Part shown: positions 1 through 7,425 of the stretch, one piece after another
Numbering within the stretch: the first letter of the stretch is position 1
How the letters are laid out: each line of letters opens with the position of its first letter
Origin: Mycobacterium sp.
GTDB taxonomy: Bacteria; Actinomycetota; Actinomycetes; Mycobacteriales; Mycobacteriaceae
DNA length: 9,695 nucleotides
Assembly (NCBI GenBank): GCA_025965815.1
Contig: JAOPWF010000594.1
Coordinates: 1-9,695 of the forward strand
Reading direction: 5' to 3'
The notes under the pieces: generated by a model
What the model saw: the letters and a program-made list of their open reading frames with translations, nothing else
What the model was told of the DNA's origin: nothing
Databases searched by the model: none
Position numbers and translations under genes: made by a program

Positions 1-183
1 GCGATATTGCGGTCCGCGGTTGAGACTGCGGCGCAGATGCTTGCCGGAGAACCCGGTCTTGACGCCCTGCTCGATTCGCACGCACTCCGGAGCGAACGGC
101 ACCGAGTCCCCATCGTGGCTGACCAAGGCGTCGACATAGGCTTGGGCCGCCGCGATGCGGTCGGTATCGGAGACAGTGTCCAC
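1..183 (-). CDS. Partial small protein, probably NTF2-like fold (3' end outside the window)
   Basis: An open minus-strand frame of 61 codons starts at a GTG (183-181) and runs without a stop off the left edge. It begins VDTVSDTDRIAAAQAY and continues through APECVRIEQGVKTG to the edge. The pattern (a helix carrying AQAYVDAL, then a stretch with PFAPECVRIEQG, then SGKHLRRSL) resembles small mycobacterial proteins I recall as NTF2/SnoaL-like hypotheticals. That family call is from memory and is weak. The start is supported by a TATGCT -10 box exactly 6 nt upstream, fitting a leaderless transcript. The gene is divergent from the ddn-like gene that starts at 215. The plus-strand frame through the same stretch (7-198) has no recognisable content and is treated as a shadow. 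Function unknown. Confidence 0.6.
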   Translation of the reverse strand, partial: MDTVSDTDRIAAAQAYVDALVSHDGDSVPFAPECVRIEQGVKTGFSGKHLRRSLNRGPQYR

Positions 184-189
184 GATGTG

Positions 190-195
190 AGCATA
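190..195 (-). promoter_or_regulatory. -10 box (TATGCT) of a leaderless promoter
   Basis: Read on the minus strand, TATGCT matches the mycobacterial TANNNT -10 consensus. It is followed by CACATC and then the GTG at 183, which is the spacing expected when transcription starts at the first base of the start codon. There is no Shine-Dalgarno sequence in front of that GTG. Confidence 0.45.
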
Positions 196-214
196 TGAGC
201 ATAAGAGTCTCGTG

Positions 215-660
<446 letters not shown>

Positions 661-670
661 ACGCCTTACC

Positions 671-1140
<470 letters not shown>

Positions 1141-1141
<1 letters not shown>

Positions 1142-1203
1142 GCCCGGAGCCGCCGGGCCGGCGACATCAGGCCCGGAGCCGCCGGGCCGGCGACATCAGG
1201 CCC
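1141..1203. repeat. 29-bp tandem repeat (2 copies plus 5 bp), each with a hairpin
   Basis: Copies at 1141-1169 and 1170-1198 are identical, followed by a 5-base partial copy (1199-1203). Each copy contains a GGCCCGG / CCGGGCC perfect inverted repeat with a 5-nt loop (1141-1147 with 1153-1159; 1170-1176 with 1182-1188). The array fills the junction between two convergent genes. It touches the stop of the Ddn paralogue on its left and contains the TGA of the Rv3548c-like gene (1196-1198) on its right. Strong GC stems between convergent genes could act as a bidirectional, T-run-less transcription terminator, which is an inference. Confidence 0.85.
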
Positions 1204-2095
1204 CGTAGACCGGAACCGGGGGACGCGAATTCGACAGCAGGTCGCCGACGACCGAACCCAGCTCGGCGGGATCCCATTTCGCGCCCTTGTCGACCTGCGG
1301 CCCGTGCGCCCAGCCCTCGGCCACCCGGATCAGGCCGCCCTCGACCTCGAACACCTTGCCGGTGACGTCGCGTGATTGGACGCTGCCCAGCCACACCACC
1401 AGCGGCGACACGTTCTCGGGCGCCATCGCGTCGAAACCGTCCTCGGGGGCGGCCATCGTCTCGGCGAACACCGCTTCGGTCATCCGGGTCCGGGCGGCCG
1501 GTGCGATCGCGTTGACCGTGACGCCGTAGCGGCCCAGCTCGGCAGCACCCACCAGTGTCATTGCGGCGATGCCGGCCTTGGCCGCCGAGTAGTTGCCCTG
1601 ACCGACGCTGCCCTGCAGGCCGGCCGCCGAACTCGTGTTGATCACGCGGGCGTCCACTTTATGTCCGGCCTTCTTCTGCCAGCGCCAGTGCTGAGCGGCG
1701 TGGCGCAACGTTGCGAAGTGGCCCTTGAGGTGAACACGGATGACGGCGTCCCACTCCTCCTCGCTGGTGTTGCCGAGCATCCGATCCCGGATGAAACCCG
1801 CATTGTTGACCAGCACATCGAGGCCACCGAAGGAGTCGACCGCGGTCTGGATCAGGTTCGCCGCACCGGCCCAGTCCGCGACGTCGTCCCCGTTGGCCAC
1901 AGCTTCACCGCCCGCCGAGGTGATCTGCTCGACCACTTCGTGCGCCGGGCTGTCTCCCGCTGATCCATCCAGACCCACCCCGATGTCGTTGACCACCACG
2001 CGTGCACCTTCCCCGGCGAACGCGAGCGCGTGCGCACGGCCGATACCGCGGCCCGCTCCCGTCACAATGACCACCCGGCCGTCGACCAGTCCCAT
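1196..2095 (-). CDS. Short-chain dehydrogenase/reductase, Rv3548c-like (KstR2 cluster)
   Basis: A 299-residue classical SDR. The cofactor motif TGAGRGIG is at 12-19, with Asp37 at the end of beta-2 suggesting NAD(H). NNAG is at 97-100, and the catalytic Ser156, Tyr169 and Lys173 lie in SSAAGLQGSVGQGNYSAAK. The overall pattern (VNDIGVGLDGS, GGEAVANGDDV) is that of multifunctional enzyme 2 / 17beta-HSD4-type hydroxyacyl-CoA dehydrogenases, so a 3-hydroxyacyl-CoA or ring hydroxyl substrate in cholesterol C/D-ring breakdown is plausible. The exact step is not established as far as I know. The ATG at 2095 is chosen because a strong AAGGAG lies 8 nt upstream; longer upstream frame openings have no SDR content. 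The C-terminus reaches beyond the SDR core, and the stop codon lies in the 29-bp tandem repeat. It is 20 nt downstream of the Rv3549c-like SDR on the same strand, probably one operon controlled by KstR2. Confidence 0.9.
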   Translation of the reverse strand: MGLVDGRVVIVTGAGRGIGRAHALAFAGEGARVVVNDIGVGLDGSAGDSPAHEVVEQITSAGGEAVANGDDVADWAGAANLIQTAVDSFGGLDVLVNNAGFIRDRMLGNTSEEEWDAVIRVHLKGHFATLRHAAQHWRWQKKAGHKVDARVINTSSAAGLQGSVGQGNYSAAKAGIAAMTLVGAAELGRYGVTVNAIAPAARTRMTEAVFAETMAAPEDGFDAMAPENVSPLVVWLGSVQSRDVTGKVFEVEGGLIRVAEGWAHGPQVDKGAKWDPAELGSVVGDLLSNSRPPVPVYGA

Positions 2096-2103
2096 ATCCG
2101 TTA

Positions 2104-2109
2104 CTCCTT
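2104..2109 (-). promoter_or_regulatory. Ribosome binding site (AAGGAG) of the Rv3548c-like SDR
   Basis: On the minus strand AAGGAG is followed by 8 nt and ATG 2095. It decides the start of the downstream SDR and shows that this gene is translated independently within the two-gene operon. Confidence 0.75.
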
Positions 2110-2115
2110 GATCGC

Positions 2116-2955
2116 TTACTTGTTGGCGCTGGACGCGGCCAGATACGGCGGCGGTTCGCCACCACCGTGCACGGCCAGCGTGGCGCCGCTGATGTACGAC
2201 GCCGCATCGGACGCCAAGAATGCTGCCGCCCAGCCGATTTCGCTGGGTCGTGCCAAACGTCCCAGCGGCACTGTCGCGGCGACCGCGGCCAGCGACTCGG
2301 CGTCGCCGTAGAACAGCTCCGACTGCTCGGTTTCCACCATCCCGACCGCAAGCGCGTTCACCCGTACCTTCGGCGCCCATTCCACGGCGAGAGTTTGGGT
2401 GAGGCTCTCCACACCGGCCTTGGCCGCGCCGTAGGCGGCGGTACCCGGTGTGGGCCTGCGGCCGCTGACACTGGAGATGCTGACGATCGCTCCGCCCTGC
2501 GGCTGCTTCTGCATGTGCGCGTTGGCACATTGCGAAACCAGCAACGGCGCAAGGAGATTGAGCTGGACGATCTTACTGTGGAACTTCGGGCTTGCCTCGG
2601 CGGCGAGCGCGTACGGCGAGCCGCCTGCATTGTTGACCACCACGTCGAGCCGGCCATGCTTGTCGACGATCGCGGAAACCATCCGCTCGACGGCTTCGTC
2701 GTCGCGAACGTCGCACGGGTGGAATTCGTACGGCAGGTCCTCAACGGCGTGGCGCGCACACGTGATCACCGTTGCGCCTTGCGCCGCAAAGATGGCGCTG
2801 ATGCCGGCGCCAACCCCTCGGACGCCACCGGTCACCAGCACCACCCGGCCGTCGAGGCCCAAGTTGATTCCCGGGTCGCTTCGCTCTCCCCCGCAAGCGG
2901 GAGGTGCCCCCAGCCCTCCGGAATCAATATGAAATGGCCCTGGCTCTTCGGTCAC
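2116..2955 (-). CDS. Short-chain dehydrogenase/reductase, Rv3549c-like, with N-terminal repeat-derived insertion
   Basis: An SDR of 279 residues from GTG 2955. The cofactor motif TGGVRGVG is at 42-49, with Arg68 after beta-2 suggesting NADP(H). NNAG is at 108-111, and catalytic Ser162, Tyr175 and Lys179 lie in SSVSGRRPTPGTAAYGAAK. The C-terminus ends GGGEPPPYLAASSANK, as I recall for M. tuberculosis Rv3549c (259 aa). This protein is 20 residues longer. The excess lies before the Rossmann fold, at residues 10-29, and includes GAPPACGGERSDPG, the translation of a palindromic repeat. Removing it joins VTEEPGPFH to INLGLDGR and restores 259 residues. GTG 2955 has a TACGCT -10 box 6 nt upstream and no Shine-Dalgarno, so it is probably leaderless. 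An internal start (TTG at residue 32) is possible but has no evident ribosome site. It is divergent from echA20 and shares the KstR2 operator. The role in ring C/D catabolism is likely by context; the reaction is unassigned. Confidence 0.85.
   Translation of the reverse strand: MTEEPGPFHIDSGGLGAPPACGGERSDPGINLGLDGRVVLVTGGVRGVGAGISAIFAAQGATVITCARHAVEDLPYEFHPCDVRDDEAVERMVSAIVDKHGRLDVVVNNAGGSPYALAAEASPKFHSKIVQLNLLAPLLVSQCANAHMQKQPQGGAIVSISSVSGRRPTPGTAAYGAAKAGVESLTQTLAVEWAPKVRVNALAVGMVETEQSELFYGDAESLAAVAATVPLGRLARPSEIGWAAAFLASDAASYISGATLAVHGGGEPPPYLAASSANK
2864..2927. repeat. Mycobacterial-type palindromic intergenic repeat inserted in a coding region
   Basis: The segment is bounded by an 8-bp perfect inverted repeat, TTGATTCC (2864-2871) and GGAATCAA (2920-2927). 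Inside it are GGGTCGCTTCGCTC, the palindrome CCCGCAAGCGGG (2889-2900) and GGTGCCCCC. I recall this string as a recurrent mycobacterial element, often translated as GAPPACGGERSD-like peptides. It occupies the N-terminal coding region of the Rv3549c-like SDR, adding a multiple of three bases. Its repetitive nature in this genome cannot be tested from one window. Confidence 0.6.
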
Positions 2956-2961
2956 TGTGCT

Positions 2962-2967
2962 AGCGTA
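2962..2967 (-). promoter_or_regulatory. -10 box (TACGCT) of the leaderless SDR-operon promoter
   Basis: On the minus strand TACGCT fits TANNNT and is followed by AGCACA and then GTG 2955. The KstR2 operator begins 3 bp upstream of this box, so repressor bound there would occupy the spacer and -35 region. Confidence 0.45.
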
Positions 2968-2970
2968 CCA

Positions 2971-2984
2971 AGCAAGTGCTTGCT
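2971..2984. promoter_or_regulatory. KstR2 operator
   Basis: AGCAAGTGCTTGCT is a 6-bp inverted repeat with a 2-bp centre and fits the published KstR2 consensus AnCAAGnnCTTGnT at every fixed position. The symmetry extends one more base pair on each side (2970/2985). It lies between the divergent Rv3549c-like SDR start (2955) and the echA20 start (3020), the same place as the known KstR2 site in M. tuberculosis. Binding would repress both operons, with release by HIP-CoA. Confidence 0.9.
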
Positions 2985-3009
2985 TAGGTAGCGACTGCAG
3001 GAAGTGGCT

Positions 3010-3015
3010 TAGATT
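3010..3015 (+). promoter_or_regulatory. Candidate -10 box (TAGATT) of the echA20-ipdABC promoter
   Basis: TAGATT fits TANNNT and ends 4 nt before ATG 3020, which would give a leaderless or nearly leaderless mRNA, although the spacing is short. An AGGAAG at 2999-3004 is too far (15 nt) to be a good Shine-Dalgarno for this ATG. The operator at 2971-2984 would overlap the -35 region of this promoter. Confidence 0.3.
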
Positions 3016-3019
3016 CTCG

Positions 3020-3759
3020 ATGACGATCACATCTACGACGGTCGAACCAGGCATTGTCTCGGTCACCGTCGACTACCCACCAGTGAACGCGATCCCGTCG
3101 CGCGGCTGGTTCGAACTCGCCGACGTCATCACCGCCGCGGGCCGCGATACCGCAACCCACGTGGTAATCCTGCGGGCGGAGGGCCGCGGCTTCAACGCAG
3201 GTGTCGACATCAAGGAGATGCAGCGCACCGAAGGATTCACCGCGCTGATCGACGCCAACCGCGGTTGCTTCGCCGCCTTTCGCGCGGTGTACGAGTGTGA
3301 GGTTCCGGTGGTCACCGCAGTGAACGGCTTCTGTGTGGGTGGCGGCATCGGGCTCGCCGGCAACTCCGATGTCATCGTCGCTTCCGACGACGCCACCTTC
3401 GGCCTGCCGGAGATCGACCGCGGCGCGCTCGGCGCGGCCACCCACCTGTCGCGGCTGGTGCCACAACACATGATGCGGCGGCTGTTCTTCACCGCGGCCA
3501 CCGTGGACGCCGCAACCTTGCACCATTTCGGCTCCGTGCACGAAGTCGTGCCGCGCGACCAACTCGACGAGGCCGCGCTGCGCGTCGCACGCGACATCGC
3601 CACCAAAGACACCCGGGTGATCCGAGCCGCCAAGGAGGCACTGAATTTGATCGATGTGCAACGGGTGAACTCCAGCTACCGGATGGAGCAGGGCTTCACG
3701 TTCGAGCTGAACCTGGCCGGGGTGGCCGACGAGCACCGCGACGCATTCGTCCAGAAGTC

Positions 3760-3763
<4 letters not shown>
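3020..3763 (+). CDS. echA20: EchA20, bicyclic CoA-ester ring D hydrolase (crotonase family)
   Basis: A 247-residue crotonase-fold protein, the same length as I recall for M. tuberculosis EchA20 (Rv3550). The family hydrolyses ring D of the dioxo-indene carboxyl-CoA intermediate (HIEC-CoA) to the monocyclic COCHEA-CoA during cholesterol catabolism. The oxyanion-hole segments GRGFNAGVD (55-63) and GFCVGGG (103-109) are present, with GLPEIDRGALGA at 128-139 carrying Glu131 and Asp133 in the region of crotonase catalytic acids. The C-terminus is MEQGFTFELNLAGVADEHRDAF. ATG 3020 is chosen over the in-frame GTG at 2957 because the KstR2 operator lies between them and because it gives the family length. 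It is the first gene of the echA20-ipdA-ipdB-ipdC operon, and its TGA overlaps the ATG of ipdA (ATGA, 3760-3763), implying coupled translation. Repressed by KstR2 by inference from the operator. Confidence 0.95.
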
Positions 3764-4640
<877 letters not shown>

Positions 4641-4644
<4 letters not shown>

Positions 4645-5390
4645 TCTCAGTCAGCCGTGCCGAAGTGTGCGTGGTGGCGTGCGCGGAGCTGTTCCGCGAC
4701 GCCGGCGAAATCATGGTCAGCCCGATGACGACCGTCGCGTCCGTCGGAGCGCGACTGGCCCGACTCACCTTCTCCCCCGACCTGGTGCTCACTGACGGCG
4801 AGGCGCAACTGCTGGCCGACACGCCCGCGCTCGGGGCGTCCGGAGCCGTCGAGGGCTGGATGCCCTTCGGCCGGGTTTTCGAGACGCTGGCCTGGGGCCG
4901 GCGGCATGTGGTGATGGGCGCCAACCAGGTTGACCGGTACGGCAATCAGAACCTGTCGGCGTTCGGGCCACTGCAGCACCCGACCCGCCAGATGTTCGGG
5001 CTGCGTGGCGCACCGGGCAACACCATCAACCACCCCACCAGCTACTGGGTCGGCAACCACTCCAAGAGGGTGTTCTGCGACAGCGTCGACGTGGTGTGTG
5101 GCATCGGCTCGGACAAGGTCGACGACGGCAACCCGGCGTTCCGCTTCGTCGACGTACGGCGGGTGGTGTCCAACCTCGGTGTCTTCGACTTCGGGGGACC
5201 GGACCGCACCATGCGGGCGGTGTCGCTGCACCCGGGAGTGTCCGCCGACGATGTGCGTGCGGCGACGTCGTTCGATGTGCACGGCCTGGATGGGGCCGAC
5301 GCCACGCGGCTGGCCACCCACGACGAGCTGAAGCTGATCCGCGAGGTGATCGACCCGAAGTCGTTGCGGGACAAAGAGGTCAAGGTATGA
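4641..5390 (+). CDS. ipdB: IpdB, beta subunit of the COCHEA-CoA ring C hydrolase
   Basis: A 249-residue class I CoA-transferase beta-subunit-type protein, orthologue of Rv3552, and partner of IpdA. Signatures: AELFRDAGEIMVSPMT at 15-30, FSPDLVLTDGEAQLLADTPALG at 44-65, WMPFGRVFETLAWGRRHVVMG at 73-93, the family motif GANQVDRYGNQN at 93-104, RGAPGNTINHPTSYWVGNH at 122-140, and NLGVFDFGGP. True CoA-transferases in this family carry a nucleophilic glutamate in a SENG-like motif. I see no such motif, in keeping with a hydrolase. The GTG start at 4641 is supported by GGAGG (4629-4633) 7 nt upstream and by the 4-bp overlap with ipdA. The TGA (5388-5390) overlaps the ATG of ipdC. Equal stoichiometry with IpdA through translational coupling is likely. 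Confidence 0.95.
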
Positions 5391-6445
5391 GACTGCGTAC
5401 GCCGCTTACCGAGCTGGTCGGCATCGAACATCCGGTGGTGCAGACCGGGATGGGCTGGGTCGCCGGGGCGCGGCTGGTGTCGGCGACCGCCAACGCCGGT
5501 GGTATTGGCATCCTGGCGTCGGCCACCATGACGCTCGACGAGCTGGCGACAGCGATCGCGAAGGTCAAGTCGGCCACGTCGAGGCCGTTCGGGGTGAACA
5601 TCCGCGCCGACGCGGCCGATGCGCCGGACCGCGTCGAGTTGCTGATCCGCGAAGGGGTGAAGGTGGCGTCGTTCGCGCTGGCGCCGAAACCCGAACTGAT
5701 CGCACGGCTCAAAGACGCCGGCGTGGTGGTGATTCCGTCGGTCGGAGCCGCCAAGCACGCCCGCAAGGTCGCGGGCTGGGGCGCCGACGCGGTCATCGTG
5801 CAGGGCGGCGAAGGCGGCGGGCACACCGGGCCGGTCGCGACCACGCTGCTGCTGCCGTCGGTACTCGACGCGGTGGACATTCCGGTCGTCGCGGCCGGCG
5901 GCTTCTTCGACGGACGCGGGCTGGCAGCGGCGCTGTGCTATGGCGCCGCCGGCGTGGCGATGGGGACCCGGTTCCTGCTCACCTCGGACAGCACCGTGCC
6001 CGACGCGGTGAAGCAGCAGTATCTGGCGTCGGGCCTGGACGGCACCGTGGTGTCCACCCGCGTGGACGGCATGCCGCACCGGGTGCTGCGGACCGGCCTC
6101 GTCGAGAAGCTGGAGAGCGGTTCGCGGGCACGGGGTTTCACCGCGGCCGTGCGTAACGCCGCCAAGTTCAAGAAGATGTCGCAGATGACGTGGCGGTCGA
6201 TGATCAACGACGGGCTGGCGATGCGACACGGCAAGGACCTGAGCTGGTCGCAGGTGGTGATGGCTGCGAACACGCCGATGCTGCTGCGGGCGGGCCTGGT
6301 CGAGGGCAACACCGACGCCGGCGTGCTGGCATCAGGTCAGGTGGCCGGCATCCTCGACGACCTGCCGTCGTGCGCCGAGCTGATCGAGTCGATCGTCAGC
6401 GACGCCGTCAAGCACCTGCAGGCGGCGTCGGCACTCGTCGAGTAG
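5387..6445 (+). CDS. ipdC: IpdC, flavin-dependent dehydrogenase of ring C/D catabolism
   Basis: A 352-residue TIM-barrel flavoprotein of the nitronate monooxygenase / 2-nitropropane dioxygenase family, orthologue of Rv3553 (about 355 aa). In the ring C/D pathway IpdC acts on the 5-hydroxy-methyl-oxo-octahydroindene carboxyl-CoA to introduce the ring double bond before IpdF and EchA20; this role is from published pathway work. Visible signatures: PVVQTGMGWVAGARLVSATANAGG at the N-terminus (residues 16-39, FMN-binding strand), PFGVNIR at 67-73, QGGEGGGHTGP at 139-149 with His146 (the family His), and AAGGFFDGRGLAAALCYGAAG at 169-189, followed by MGTRFLLT at 192-199 (FMN phosphate site). ATG 5387 overlaps the ipdB stop and has AAGAGG (5374-5379) 7 nt upstream. 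It is the last gene of the operon. Downstream is a 104-bp gap with a long inverted repeat. M. tuberculosis has fdxB next; here it is absent. Confidence 0.94.
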   Translation: MRLRTPLTELVGIEHPVVQTGMGWVAGARLVSATANAGGIGILASATMTLDELATAIAKVKSATSRPFGVNIRADAADAPDRVELLIREGVKVASFALAPKPELIARLKDAGVVVIPSVGAAKHARKVAGWGADAVIVQGGEGGGHTGPVATTLLLPSVLDAVDIPVVAAGGFFDGRGLAAALCYGAAGVAMGTRFLLTSDSTVPDAVKQQYLASGLDGTVVSTRVDGMPHRVLRTGLVEKLESGSRARGFTAAVRNAAKFKKMSQMTWRSMINDGLAMRHGKDLSWSQVVMAANTPMLLRAGLVEGNTDAGVLASGQVAGILDDLPSCAELIESIVSDAVKHLQAASALVE

Positions 6446-6453
6446 TCGAGGCC

Positions 6454-6516
6454 GCCGACTGTGCGGGCTGTGGATAACCCCACCCGGCTTCTGTGATCAG
6501 AGCCCGCACACTCGGC
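6454..6516. repeat. Long inverted repeat (16-nt arms) in the ipdC - nuclease-like gene gap
   Basis: The left arm (6454-6469, GCCGACTGTGCGGGCT) and right arm (6501-6516, AGCCCGCACACTCGGC) pair at 15 of 16 positions, with a single C/C mismatch at 6459/6511. The loop of 31 nt holds a DnaA-box-like 9-mer and CCCCACCCGG. There is no T-run, so it is not a classical intrinsic terminator, but it could end the echA20 operon transcript or serve as a protein-binding inverted motif. Confidence 0.8.
6469..6477 (-). other. Perfect consensus DnaA box 9-mer
   Basis: TGTGGATAA is the exact complement of TTATCCACA. It overlaps the end of the left arm of the inverted repeat by one base. A single box in a 104-bp gap does not make an origin. 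It may bind DnaA as a regulatory or titration site, or be chance. Confidence 0.4.
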
Positions 6517-6549
6517 AAGTGTGTCAGCCGGTGATGCCAGCATTCCGCT

Positions 6550-7413
6550 ATGGGTGGGGATGATTGGCCGTTCCTCGGCCGGGACGCCGTACGACAGGGA
6601 TCGATATCCACGCGGCAGCTCAGCAAGGACTATCGCGCTGTGTATCGCAATGTCTATCTGCCAAAGCAGATTCCACTCACCGCCGTGCTGCGCGCACGGG
6701 CTGCCTGGTTGTGGGCCGGCGACGAGTCGACGCTGACCGGACTGTCGGCGGCCGCGGTGCTGGGTACCAAGTGGATCGTCGCACAACTGCCCGCGGAGTT
6801 GAGTAGGACGGACCGGCACTGCCCGTCCGGGATTGTGTTGCATACCTACTCACTGGAATCGGACGACATCTGTGTGGTGGACGGTATGCGGGTGACAACG
6901 CCGGAGCGCACCGCATTCGACATCGGCCGGACAATGTGCACGCGCCGCGCTCTGCCCTATCTCGACGCTCTGGCCAATGCCACCGAATTCAAGTGCGCCG
7001 ACGTCCTCGCGATCGCCGACCGAAAGCCCGGTATCCGAGGGGTCCGCTGGCTGCGCTCGACGCTGGGGCTCGTCGACGGCGGCGCCGAGTCGCCCCAGGA
7101 GACTCGCGTCCGATTGCTGTTGGTGAACGCGGGACTGCCCGCCCCGGAAGCCCAGATTGAGTTCGCCGACAGCTTCGGAGTCGTGCGGATCAGGGTCGAC
7201 ATGGGATGGCGGGATTGGCGCGTCGCTGTGGAGTACGACGGCGTCCAGCACTGGTCCGACCGATACCAGCGGTCGTGGGACATTGACCGCCTGGCGATGC
7301 TCGAGGCGGCGGGCTGGGCGGTCGTGAGAGTCAGCGCGGAGATGCTCTCGCGCCCCACCGTCATCGTCGATCGGGTACGCCAGAAGCTCAGGGCGGCCGG
7401 CTGCCCGGTCTAG
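6550..7413 (+). CDS. AbiEi-like winged-helix / DUF559 Vsr-like nuclease-domain protein
   Basis: A 287-residue protein with a layout I recognise from many actinobacterial hypotheticals. Its N-terminal half (about 1-130) resembles AbiEi-type antitoxin domains: a small helical domain, then YRAVYRNVYLP at 28-38, LTGLSAAAVLGTKW at 62-75, and the strand pair around GMRVTTPERTAFDIGR at 112-127. Its C-terminal half (about 175-285) is a DUF559 / very-short-patch-repair-like PD-(D/E)XK fold: ESPQETRVRLLLVNAGLPAPEAQ at 180-202, VDMGWRDWRVAVEYDGVQHW at 216-235 with Asp217, Glu228, Asp230 and His234 as candidate metal/catalytic residues, then DIDRLAMLEAAGWAVVRV at 244-261. ATG 6550 has no Shine-Dalgarno. 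It is not a known steroid gene. It sits where M. tuberculosis has fdxB and Rv3555c. Its stop is only 12 bp from the convergent fadA6 stop. DNA cleavage or regulatory activity is inferred from fold only. Confidence 0.8.
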   Translation: MGGDDWPFLGRDAVRQGSISTRQLSKDYRAVYRNVYLPKQIPLTAVLRARAAWLWAGDESTLTGLSAAAVLGTKWIVAQLPAELSRTDRHCPSGIVLHTYSLESDDICVVDGMRVTTPERTAFDIGRTMCTRRALPYLDALANATEFKCADVLAIADRKPGIRGVRWLRSTLGLVDGGAESPQETRVRLLLVNAGLPAPEAQIEFADSFGVVRIRVDMGWRDWRVAVEYDGVQHWSDRYQRSWDIDRLAMLEAAGWAVVRVSAEMLSRPTVIVDRVRQKLRAAGCPV

Positions 7414-7425
7414 CTCGAGGAAGCG

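Noticed and set aside
7..198. Plus-strand open frame of 63 codons at the left edge
   Set aside because: It is antisense to a better minus-strand frame with a leaderless start, and its product has no recognisable motifs.
1196..2530. Long 444-codon frame as the start of the Rv3548c-like SDR
   Set aside because: The part above 2095 is antisense/out-of-frame noise over the next SDR. ATG 2095 has a strong Shine-Dalgarno and begins the Rossmann fold.
2957..3019. Upstream GTG start for echA20
   Set aside because: It would place the KstR2 operator inside the coding sequence and add 21 residues not seen in the 247-residue family length.
2956..3066. Upstream extension of the Rv3549c-like SDR to 316 residues
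   Set aside because: The extra part runs through the operator and into echA20 coding sequence. The GTG at 2955 has a fitting -10 box.
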